Shown here one piece after another: positions 7,080 through 13,928 of a stretch of 18,293 nucleotides of DNA. This DNA is from JBBSGD01 sp038254435 (GTDB lineage Bacteria > Actinomycetota > CADDZG01 > WHSQ01). Each line of letters opens with the position of its first letter. The first letter of the stretch is position 1. The position numbers were made by a program, and so were the translations under genes. Where the stretch lies: contig JBBSGD010000038.1 of NCBI GenBank assembly GCA_038254435.1, positions 1 through 18,293 on the forward strand. Direction: 5' to 3'. Below the pieces are notes generated by a model. It had not been told where the DNA came from and ran no database searches. It was given only the letters and a program-made list of their open reading frames with translations.

Positions 7080-8518
7080 GCAACCGCAGCATCGACACAG
7101 GCCATCTGCTTGCCGGTCTTCCCAAACAGCGCTGGTTCGGCAGCAAGGAGCGGCCCATCTCGAGCCTCGAGATGGTGGACTCCTGCACCCCGCAAGAGGA
7201 CGATCCCCGCCTGATCTTCGCGCTGGTAAAGGTTCATTTCGCCGACGGCGGCAGCGACTACTACCACCTGCCCCTGCTCGTCGACGAGGACGCTTCGGCT
7301 CGTGATGCCTTCGAGAACCCCGAGAGCCTGCGCGGCCTCGGAGTCCTCATGGCGCACGGCGACTCCTGCGACGGCGAGCACGGCCAGTTCCGCTTCGGTG
7401 GAGCGGGCCTTGACCCCTCGGCTCCGCCCGGCGGGGGTTCTGCGAGAAGCATCGGAGCGGAGCAGAGCAATACGTCGCTCGTTCTCGACGAGTCCGTGAT
7501 CGTGAAGCTTTTCCGGCGCGTCGAGCCCGGGCCCAACCCCGAGCTAGAGCTCAACCGCACGCTGACCAATGAGGGCTTCAACTACGTGCCGGCCCAGGTC
7601 GGAGAGATCACCTACGTCGGCAAGCTGGCCGGCGAAGCCACGACAATTGACCTCGGCATCGCCCAGCAGTTCGTTACCGACGGAGTGGACGGCTGGGACG
7701 AGACGCTCGTGCACCTGCGCGACTTCTGTGACTGGGCGGAAGGCGCGGGCGACCAGGGTTCGGACCGTGCCCTGCTGCGGGCCGCTGAAGATCGCCTCGA
7801 GCCGTGGCTGCTTACGGTTGAAGAGCTCGGGGACGTGACCGCAAGCCTGCACGTGACTCTCGCTCGCGAAGGCCTGGAGCAGGACTTCGCACCCGAGCCG
7901 TTCGGGACCGGCGATCTCAAGCTATCGGCGGACTCGACGGTCATCTCCATGCAGAGGCTCCTGCAAGCCGGCGTGACCGAGCTCGAAGACCTGCGGGAGC
8001 CCATCGAGGAGCGCATCGAAAGGCTCGCGGCCGTGATCGATGCGGGTCTTCGCACGCGCGTGCACGGTGACTATCACCTGGGCCAGACCATGTACACGCC
8101 GCGCGGATGGCTGTTGCTCGACTTCGAAGGCGAGCCGGCGCGCCGCCTCGGTGAGCGCAGGGCCAAGCGGTCACCCCTGCGCGACGTCGCAGGCATGCTG
8201 CGTTCTTTCTCGTACGCAGCTTTCGCCGTGTTGTTCGAGCGCGACCAGCCCGAAGGCATTCGGTGGAACCGGCTCAGGCCGTTCACGGGGGCGTGGGAGC
8301 AGCTGTGCAGACAGCGCTTCCTCGCGGCATACCTGCGTACCTCGCACGAGGGCCGCTTCCTGCCCCCCGACCGCGACGACCTCGCTGCGATGCTCGACAT
8401 GTTCGAAATCGACAAGGCCCTGTACGAGCTGGCTTACGAGCGCGGCCACCGGCCCGAGTGGACGCGCATACCGCTGGCGGGGATTGCCGAGGTCGTGGCG
8501 CGGAGCGAGCGGCGGTGA
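7076..8518 (+). CDS. mak: Maltokinase
   Basis: Mak (Pep2) phosphorylates maltose with ATP to maltose-1-phosphate, the GlgE donor. The protein has 480 residues and an aminoglycoside-phosphotransferase-like kinase fold. Visible parts are the N-terminal cap with LPKQRWFGSKERPIS, a probable ATP-binding strand VIVKLFRRVEPGPNPELE (K144), the catalytic loop VHGDYHLGQ (D332), the metal-binding DFEGEP (D349, E351), and then RRAKRSPLRDVAGMLRSF, a hallmark of actinobacterial maltokinases. The frame is open further upstream, but the GTG at 7076, overlapping the treS stop as GTGA, is the right start: it puts the conserved region at the normal distance from the N-terminus and is repeated at the mak/glgB junction, which suggests translational coupling. 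A short Pro/Gly-rich insert lies at about 112-125. Confidence 0.94.
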   Translation: MSNRSIDTGHLLAGLPKQRWFGSKERPISSLEMVDSCTPQEDDPRLIFALVKVHFADGGSDYYHLPLLVDEDASARDAFENPESLRGLGVLMAHGDSCDGEHGQFRFGGAGLDPSAPPGGGSARSIGAEQSNTSLVLDESVIVKLFRRVEPGPNPELELNRTLTNEGFNYVPAQVGEITYVGKLAGEATTIDLGIAQQFVTDGVDGWDETLVHLRDFCDWAEGAGDQGSDRALLRAAEDRLEPWLLTVEELGDVTASLHVTLAREGLEQDFAPEPFGTGDLKLSADSTVISMQRLLQAGVTELEDLREPIEERIERLAAVIDAGLRTRVHGDYHLGQTMYTPRGWLLLDFEGEPARRLGERRAKRSPLRDVAGMLRSFSYAAFAVLFERDQPEGIRWNRLRPFTGAWEQLCRQRFLAAYLRTSHEGRFLPPDRDDLAAMLDMFEIDKALYELAYERGHRPEWTRIPLAGIAEVVARSERR

Positions 8519-10683
8519 GTCGCTCAGACGCCGCACCGGGTGATGTCCGCAGGCTCCTCGCCGGAGAGCTGCGCGATCCGCACTCCCTTCTCGGGGCCCA
8601 CTCCGATGGCGGGCACACGGTAGTGCGCGCGTGGCGGCCCGAGGCGACCTCGGTGTCCGTTCTGAGCAAGGGCACCAGTCACGAGCTCGACGAAGTCGAG
8701 GACGCGGGACTGTGGCAGGGAACCTTCGAGGGCAGCCTCGGCGACTACGAGCTCAGGATCGCCTACAACAACGCCACTTTCACCCTCAAGGACCCCTACG
8801 CGTTCTCGCCGACCGTGGGCGAGCTCGACCTTCACCTTTCCGGGGAGGGCAGCCACCGCCGCCTCTACAACATCCTCGGCGCGCACGTCCGCACGGCGGA
8901 CGGGGTGAGGGGCGTCGGCTTCGCCGTATGGGCTCCCAATGCCGCCGGCGTGCGCGTCGTCGGCGACTTCAACAGCTGGGACGGGCGCCTCAATCCCATG
9001 CGCATGCTCGGCAGCTCGGGGATCTGGGAGCTGTTCGTGCCCGACCTCGAGAAGGGCGCGCTGTACAAGTTCGAGGTCCTTACTGCGCAGAAGGACCTCG
9101 TCATCAAGACCGACCCGTACGCGTTCGCGACCGAGGCGCCCCCCAAGCAGGCGTGTGTCGTGCACTCACCGGGGCACCGCTTTTCCGATGACGAGTGGAT
9201 GGGCGCGCGCGCCGCGTCGAACGTGCGCGGCGGGCCGATGTCGATCTACGAGCTTCACCTCGGCTCGTGGCGCAAGTCCCCGGACGATGAGGTGCTCGGC
9301 TACCGCACCATCGCGCCACAGCTCGCGGACTACTGCACCGAGCTCGGCTTTACCCACGTCGAGCTGCTCCCGGTCGCCGAGCACCCGTTCACCGGGTCCT
9401 GGGGGTACCAGGTGAGCAATTACTTCGCCCCGACCGCGCGCTACGGCTCGCCCGACGACCTTCGCTACTTCATCGACACCCTGCACCAAGCCGGTGTCGG
9501 AGTCATCGTCGACTGGGTCCCCGCCCACTTCCCCAAGGACGCCTGGGCCCTGGCCCGCTTCGACGGAACCGCGCTCTACGAGCACGTCGATCCCCGCAAG
9601 GGCGAGCACCCGGACTGGGGCACCCTGATTTTCAACTATGGGCGCAACGAAGTGCGCAACTTCCTCATCTCGAACGCCCTTTACTGGTTCGAGGAGTTTC
9701 ACATCGACGGGCTGCGGGTCGATGCCGTTGCGTCAATGCTCTATCTCGACTACTCGCGCAAGCAAGGTGAATGGGTGCCCAACGTGTTCGGGGGCCGCGA
9801 GAACCTCGAAGCCATCGAGTTCCTCAAGGAGCTCAACACAGCGGTGCACGCCGAGCACCCCGGCGCACTGATGATCGCCGAGGAATCAACTTCATACGCC
9901 GGCGTGAGCCGTCCGGTACACCTCGGCGGGCTGGGCTTCGGCTTCAAATGGAACATGGGCTGGATGCACGACTCCCTGCTCTACTTCCAGCACGACCCGA
10001 TTTACCGGCGTTTCCACCACAACCAGTTGACCTTCAGCCTCATGTATGCGTGGAGCGAGAACTTTGTCCTGCCGATTAGCCACGACGAGGTAGTGCACGG
10101 CAAGGGCTCGCTCCTCACCAAGATGCCCGGGGACAAATGGCAGAAGCTCGCCAACCTGCGCGCGTTTCTCGCCTACATGTGGGCCCATCCCGGAAAGCAG
10201 CTCTTGTTCATGGGAAGCGAGCTGGCGCAGGAGCGAGAGTGGGCGCACGATCACGCCCTCGACTGGGGCTTGCTCGACGACCATTCGCATCGCGGCGTGC
10301 AGTCACTCGTCGCCGACCTCAACCGCGTCTACCGCGGCACCCCGGCATTGTGGGAGGTCGACTTCAAACCCGAGGGGTTTCGCTGGATCGACGCCGGCGA
10401 CGCCGACAACAACGTGATCTCCTTCTATCGCAAGGGCAGGAGCAAGGACGCCTACCTCGTGTGCGTGTGCAACCTCGCGCCGGTGCCGCGCCGCGGCTAC
10501 CGGATCGGGCTGCCGGCGGCCGGTGAGCTCACCGAGGTGCTCAACACCGACGCCGAGCTGTACGGAGGGACCAACACCGGCAATCAGGGCGTCGTTCCTT
10601 CCGAGCCCGTTGCGTGGCATGGCCTCGAGCGCTCCGCGCTGATGACCCTTCCCCCCCTTGGAGTGGTGTGGCTGAGCAGTTGA
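8515..10683 (+). CDS. glgB: 1,4-alpha-glucan branching enzyme
   Basis: GlgB cuts alpha-1,4 chains and rejoins them as alpha-1,6 branches. The protein has 722 residues, the usual length of the two-N-domain bacterial form. An N1 domain (about 10-105) is followed by a CBM48 domain (about 115-205; FAVWAPNAAGVRVVGDFNSW) and a GH13_9 barrel. Motifs: HVELLPVAEHPFTGSWGYQV (281-300), VIVDWVPAHFP, nucleophile D403 in GLRVDAVASMLYLDY, acid/base E456 in MIAEEST, H523-D524 in LPISHDEVVHGKGSL, and the C-terminal beta domain. The GTG start overlaps the mak stop as GTGA. The frame is open upstream, but that part is antiparallel-free overlap with mak and not homologous. It is the last gene of the glgE operon; 61 bases separate it from moaB, so read-through is possible. 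Confidence 0.96.
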   Translation: MSRSDAAPGDVRRLLAGELRDPHSLLGAHSDGGHTVVRAWRPEATSVSVLSKGTSHELDEVEDAGLWQGTFEGSLGDYELRIAYNNATFTLKDPYAFSPTVGELDLHLSGEGSHRRLYNILGAHVRTADGVRGVGFAVWAPNAAGVRVVGDFNSWDGRLNPMRMLGSSGIWELFVPDLEKGALYKFEVLTAQKDLVIKTDPYAFATEAPPKQACVVHSPGHRFSDDEWMGARAASNVRGGPMSIYELHLGSWRKSPDDEVLGYRTIAPQLADYCTELGFTHVELLPVAEHPFTGSWGYQVSNYFAPTARYGSPDDLRYFIDTLHQAGVGVIVDWVPAHFPKDAWALARFDGTALYEHVDPRKGEHPDWGTLIFNYGRNEVRNFLISNALYWFEEFHIDGLRVDAVASMLYLDYSRKQGEWVPNVFGGRENLEAIEFLKELNTAVHAEHPGALMIAEESTSYAGVSRPVHLGGLGFGFKWNMGWMHDSLLYFQHDPIYRRFHHNQLTFSLMYAWSENFVLPISHDEVVHGKGSLLTKMPGDKWQKLANLRAFLAYMWAHPGKQLLFMGSELAQEREWAHDHALDWGLLDDHSHRGVQSLVADLNRVYRGTPALWEVDFKPEGFRWIDAGDADNNVISFYRKGRSKDAYLVCVCNLAPVPRRGYRIGLPAAGELTEVLNTDAELYGGTNTGNQGVVPSEPVAWHGLERSALMTLPPLGVVWLSS

Positions 10684-10744
10684 TCGTCTCGGCGCGCCGG
10701 GCCGGCCGCGGGTGGCGGATGCCTCTGCGGGAGACAATGGACGG

Positions 10745-11257
10745 ATGAGCGGTCACGAACACTCACAGCGTGACGGCGAGCCGCACGCCGCGGCGGTGCT
10801 CACAGTGTCGGACGGAGTCTCGTCGGGGACGCGCGCGGACGACTCGGGCGACCTCGTCGTGGCCATGCTGTCTGCCCACGGGCTCGAAGTGGCGACGCGC
10901 CGCGTGGTGGCGGACGACAGAGCGGACATCGCAGCGGCAATCGCGGACCTCGCCACCCAGGGCGTGTCGCTGCTAATCACCACCGGGGGAACGGGCTTCG
11001 GTCCCCGAGACGTGACCCCCGAGGCGACGCGCTCGGTGATAGAGCGGGAGGCTCCGGGGCTGCCCGAGCTGATGCGCGCCGCGGGATTCGCCAAGACGCC
11101 CATGGCGGCGCTGTCGCGCGGGGTCGCCGGGGCCCTCGGCCAGACTCTCGTGGTCAACCTTCCGGGCAGCCCCAAGGGAGTGGCCGAAAGCCTCGAGGCC
11201 GTCCTGCCGGTGGTCCCCCACGCCCTCGAGCTGCTGAAGGGACACACGGGACACTAA
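10745..11257 (+). CDS. Molybdenum cofactor biosynthesis protein, MogA/MoaB family
   Basis: Family members adenylate molybdopterin before molybdenum insertion; some MoaB proteins have uncertain activity. The protein has 170 residues. The core begins at AAAVLTVSDGVSSGTR (15-30) and contains the MPT-binding signature LLITTGGTGFGPRDVTPEAT (76-95) and the later LPGSPKGVAESLEAVLP, both typical of MogA/MoaB. I chose the ATG at 10745; an in-frame ATG at 10712 would add 11 residues with no conserved content. GGGAG lies about 11 bases upstream of the chosen start, so the ribosome site does not decide strongly. The gene converges on fdhD with a shared hairpin between them; both serve molybdenum enzymes. 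Confidence 0.88.
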   Translation: MSGHEHSQRDGEPHAAAVLTVSDGVSSGTRADDSGDLVVAMLSAHGLEVATRRVVADDRADIAAAIADLATQGVSLLITTGGTGFGPRDVTPEATRSVIEREAPGLPELMRAAGFAKTPMAALSRGVAGALGQTLVVNLPGSPKGVAESLEAVLPVVPHALELLKGHTGH

Positions 11258-11289
11258 GGGCGCCGGGGCCTCAGCCCTCGCCGGCGCCC
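11258..11289. terminator. Bidirectional hairpin between moaB and fdhD
   Basis: GGGCGCCGG (11258-11266) and CCGGCGCCC (11281-11289) form a perfect 9-bp stem with a 14-base loop, directly after the moaB stop (11257). The right arm lies inside the last codons of fdhD (stop at 11273-11271). It can serve both convergent genes, although no T-run is present. Confidence 0.5.
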
Positions 11290-12164
11290 CCCAGGACGCG
11301 GTCGGCGTGCGTGTAGATGTTGAACCCAGAGCCCCTCAGGAATCCCACGAGAGTGATCCCGAAACGGTCCGCTGCGCTTACCGCGAGACTCGAGGGCGCC
11401 GACACCGCCGCGACAATCGGAACGCCGGCAACCGCCGCCTTCTGAACTATCTCGAAGCCCGCTCGGCCCGACACCAAGAGGATGCGACCCGCAAGCGGCA
11501 GGACACCGGCCAGGAGAGCCAGGCCGATCAGCTTGTCGACCGCGTTGTGCCGCCCCACGTCCTCTCTCACCGCGTGCAGCCCGCGGTCGGGAGTGAACAG
11601 CCCCGCGGCGTGGAGCCCGCCGGTCTGTGAGAAAACGCGCTGGGCCTTGCGCAGCTCGTCTGGAAGCGCCGTGAGGGCTCCCGGCGACACTGACACGCGC
11701 TCGGTGATGGGCGCGCAGCGCACACTCACCTGGTCGAGGGAGCTCTTACCGCAGATCCCGCAGCTCGAAGTCCCGTAGAAGCTGCGCGCGGGACCAACGA
11801 AGGTAGTGCTCAGCCGCACGGTCACGACGTTGTAACGCTGCTCCTCGTCGAGGTCGTCGCAATAGCTCACCCTGATCACGTCGTCCGGGCCGATGAGTCC
11901 CTCGCTGAAAAGAAAGCCGGCGGCAAGCTCGAAGTCGTGGCCGGGAGTGCGCATGGTGACGGCAACGTCGACCGGCTCCTGCGCCGGCGATCCCGCGCGG
12001 ATCTGCATCGGCTCTTCGCCGGCGAGGTTGTCGCGCCTGCGCAGCCGGGCACCGTTCCGAACGGTCATCACCTGAGCGCTCTCGACCGCGCGGCGCACCG
12101 GAACGTGGCCCTCGAGCGGAGCGGCTCCCCGGGCGGCTTCGTGGGCGGTTTCACGGCGTGCCAT
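11271..12164 (-). CDS. fdhD: Formate dehydrogenase accessory sulfurtransferase FdhD
   Basis: FdhD passes sulfur from a cysteine desulfurase to the bis-MGD molybdenum cofactor and is needed for active formate dehydrogenase. The protein has 297 residues. Conserved parts: EEPMQIR (50-56), TMRTPGHDFELAAGFLFSEG (70-89), the catalytic cysteine loop SSCGICGK with C135 and C138, then LHAAGLFTPD, REDVGRHNAVDKLIG, LLVSGRAGFEIVQKAA and AVSAPSSLAVSAA. The N-terminal ~30 residues are variable. The ATG at 12164 is 20 bases from the ATG of the divergent LigD polymerase gene. Formate dehydrogenase itself is not in the window; the converging mogA/moaB-type gene fits the same need. Confidence 0.95.
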   Translation of the reverse strand: MARRETAHEAARGAAPLEGHVPVRRAVESAQVMTVRNGARLRRRDNLAGEEPMQIRAGSPAQEPVDVAVTMRTPGHDFELAAGFLFSEGLIGPDDVIRVSYCDDLDEEQRYNVVTVRLSTTFVGPARSFYGTSSCGICGKSSLDQVSVRCAPITERVSVSPGALTALPDELRKAQRVFSQTGGLHAAGLFTPDRGLHAVREDVGRHNAVDKLIGLALLAGVLPLAGRILLVSGRAGFEIVQKAAVAGVPIVAAVSAPSSLAVSAADRFGITLVGFLRGSGFNIYTHADRVLGGAGEG

Positions 12165-12170
12165 TGCTCA

Positions 12171-12176
12171 TATTGT
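12171..12176 (+). promoter_or_regulatory. Putative -10 box (TATTGT) of the LigD polymerase gene
   Basis: TATTGT fits TANNNT and ends eight bases before the ATG at 12185. The gap to the divergent fdhD start is only 20 bases, so the promoter has to overlap the 5' end of fdhD and the message has almost no leader. No clear Shine-Dalgarno sequence is present. Confidence 0.35.
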
Positions 12177-12184
12177 GGCAGCCC

Positions 12185-13168
12185 ATGACGCGCACGACGA
12201 CTATCGAGTTCCCCGTCGAGCTGCCGGTAGAACGCTCCGGCGGCGGCTGGATTGCACGCTCCGGGCACAAGGAGCTGCACCTCAGCAACCTCGACAAGGT
12301 GTACTGGCCACAAGAGGGCTTCACCAAGGGCGATCTCTTGACCTACTACTTCAACGTGTCGCCGGTCATGCTCCCGCACCTAGTCAACAGGCCGCTGACT
12401 CTCAAGCGAATGCCCAACGGCGCAGCCGGGGACTTCTTCTACGAGAAGAACGCGGCGGCCCATACTCCCTCGTGGATGCCCGTTCTTCCGGTCGCGGCAG
12501 AGGGCAAGACGATCCGCTACCTGACGGTCGGCGATGTCGCAGACATGCTCTACGTGACGAACCTCGGATGCATCGAGTTTCATCCCCTGCACGCCCGGGG
12601 GGCGGACCAGAAGCATCCCAGCTATGCGTTCTTCGACCTCGATCCCTTCCCCCCCGCGGGCTTCGCCGAGGTCGCGCACGTGGCCCGGCTGATCAAGACC
12701 GTCCTCGACAAGCTCGATCTGACGTCGTATCCCAAGACCTCGGGCGCCACCGGGATGCAGATCATGGTCCCGCTCGACGGGGAGCACGATTATGACCAGG
12801 TGCGCGGCTTCGTCGGTGCGGTATCGGACCTCGTACACGCCGCCGACGACGCGACGACGCTCGAGTGGGAGGTGCGCCGGCGCGACGGCAAGGTCTTTCT
12901 CGACGTGAACATGAACCGTGAAGGCGCCAACATCGCGGCCGCCTACTCGGTGCGCCCGGAGCCCGGCGCAACCGTGTCTGCGCCGCTCACCTGGGACGAG
13001 GTCGGCGAAGCGGCGCCCGCCGACTTCACGATGGCGAGCATGTTCGAGCGCATCCGGGGAGCCGGCGACCCGTTCCTGCCGGTGGCGCAGGGTCCCGGCC
13101 AGTCGCTGAACGAAGCGATCGAGGTGCTCGGCGCGAGGCCGCGCCCCGCGCGGGTGATGAGACGCTAA
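12185..13168 (+). CDS. LigD-type primase-polymerase domain protein (stand-alone, PolD-like)
   Basis: This is an archaeo-eukaryotic-primase-type polymerase of the LigD Pol family, which fills gaps and adds nucleotides during non-homologous end joining. The protein has 327 residues, close to the Pol module alone, with no ligase or phosphoesterase attached. Conserved parts: LHLSNLDKVYWPQEGFTKGD (31-50), RPLTLKRMPNG, FFYEKNAA, the catalytic acids D151 and D153 in FFDLDPFPP, KTSGATGMQIMVPL (184-197), probable third acid D240 in VFLDVNMN, and AYSVRPEPGATVSAPLTWDE. At the position where many LigD Pol domains have His (SGGKGLH), this protein has Gln (Q192). The frame is open to a GTG at 12158, but the ATG at 12185 fits the domain start. 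The LigD phosphoesterase-ligase lies two genes downstream. Confidence 0.9.
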   Translation: MTRTTTIEFPVELPVERSGGGWIARSGHKELHLSNLDKVYWPQEGFTKGDLLTYYFNVSPVMLPHLVNRPLTLKRMPNGAAGDFFYEKNAAAHTPSWMPVLPVAAEGKTIRYLTVGDVADMLYVTNLGCIEFHPLHARGADQKHPSYAFFDLDPFPPAGFAEVAHVARLIKTVLDKLDLTSYPKTSGATGMQIMVPLDGEHDYDQVRGFVGAVSDLVHAADDATTLEWEVRRRDGKVFLDVNMNREGANIAAAYSVRPEPGATVSAPLTWDEVGEAAPADFTMASMFERIRGAGDPFLPVAQGPGQSLNEAIEVLGARPRPARVMRR

Positions 13169-13170
13169 CC

Positions 13171-13187
13171 GCCGGGGAGAGCCCGGC
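13171..13187 (+). terminator. Small hairpin after the LigD polymerase gene
   Basis: GCCGGG-GAGAG-CCCGGC is a perfect 6-bp stem starting two bases after the stop of the polymerase gene. It lacks a T-run and is short, so it may only attenuate transcription before the DUF72 gene. Confidence 0.25.
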
Positions 13188-13199
13188 CGCGGCGGGCAA

Positions 13200-13205
13200 T
13201 AAGCT
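13200..13205 (+). promoter_or_regulatory. Putative -10 box (TAAGCT) of the DUF72 gene
   Basis: TAAGCT fits TANNNT and ends six bases before the ATG at 13212, the same arrangement as glgE. It suggests a leaderless transcript for the DUF72-ligase pair, independent of the polymerase gene. Confidence 0.35.
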
Positions 13206-13211
13206 CGCAGC

Positions 13212-13928
13212 ATGACGCTATACGTCGGGACGTCGGGCTGGGCATACGCGGAGTGGAAGCCCGGCTTCTATCCCGCCAACCTGCCGAGGAAACGCTGGCT
13301 CGAGCATTACGCCGTCGTCCTCGGCGCGGTGGAGATCAACGCCACCTTCTATCGCATGCAGGAGCCCTCGACCTTCGCCAAGTGGATTGCGGCGGTGCCG
13401 CAGGAGTTCCACTTCTCGCTTAAGGCTCACCGCGTCCTGAGCATGCGCAAGGACCTCGCCCTGAACGAAGACAGACGCGCTTTTCTCGGTGACTTCCTGG
13501 CGTCTGCCGCACCTCTCGGCGAAAGACTCGGCGCTGTTCTGTTCTCGCTTCCCATGCACACGCAACGCGACGACGAGAGCCTCGGCGCGCTGCTCGAGGG
13601 ACTGCCGGGCTCAACGCGATTCGCCTTCGATTTCCGCAGCGCCACGTGGGACGAGAGCGCGGTTCAAGATGCGGTGGCCGAGGGCGGAGCAACGGTGTGC
13701 CTGTCGGAACGGGACGGGAAGGTTCCGGCGGCGCTGCCGCCGGGCCCGCTCGCATATGTGCGCTTGCGTGCTCCGCGCTACGATTCCGGCGCGCGCACCG
13801 GCTGGAAGCATCTGCTCACGAACGAGGCGGCCGAGCGCGACGTCTACGCGTTCGTCAAACACGAGGGCGTGGCGGCCGGCGACCCGTATGCCGGCGTCGG
13901 TCTGGCACAGTGGCTGGCCGATGCCTGA
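13212..13928 (+). CDS. DUF72 (YecE-like) TIM-barrel protein
   Basis: The function of the DUF72 family is not established; its fold is a TIM barrel. The protein has 238 residues, normal for the family. Typical parts are YVGTSGWAYAEWKPGFYPAN (4-23), VEINATFYRMQEPSTFAKW (37-55), FHFSLKAHRVLSMRKDL (66-82), a RLGAVLFSLP strand (109-118) and FAFDFRSATW near residue 140. In the common form this last segment reads FR-H-SW, so the histidine after FR is here Ser. The LigD ligase start ATG (13921) lies inside the end of this gene, giving an 8-base overlap and probable translational coupling. The position between two LigD modules suggests a role in DNA-end repair, but only by association. Confidence 0.88.
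   Translation: MTLYVGTSGWAYAEWKPGFYPANLPRKRWLEHYAVVLGAVEINATFYRMQEPSTFAKWIAAVPQEFHFSLKAHRVLSMRKDLALNEDRRAFLGDFLASAAPLGERLGAVLFSLPMHTQRDDESLGALLEGLPGSTRFAFDFRSATWDESAVQDAVAEGGATVCLSERDGKVPAALPPGPLAYVRLRAPRYDSGARTGWKHLLTNEAAERDVYAFVKHEGVAAGDPYAGVGLAQWLADA

Noticed and set aside
8263..8514. N-terminal extension of GlgB into mak
   Set aside because: The extra 84 residues are Arg/Pro/Ala-rich shadow sequence; the GTG at 8515 gives the normal family length.
13489..13920. Extension of the ligase frame back into the DUF72 gene
   Set aside because: The translated part is Arg/Ser/Cys-rich shadow of the DUF72 gene; the phosphoesterase domain begins after the ATG at 13921.
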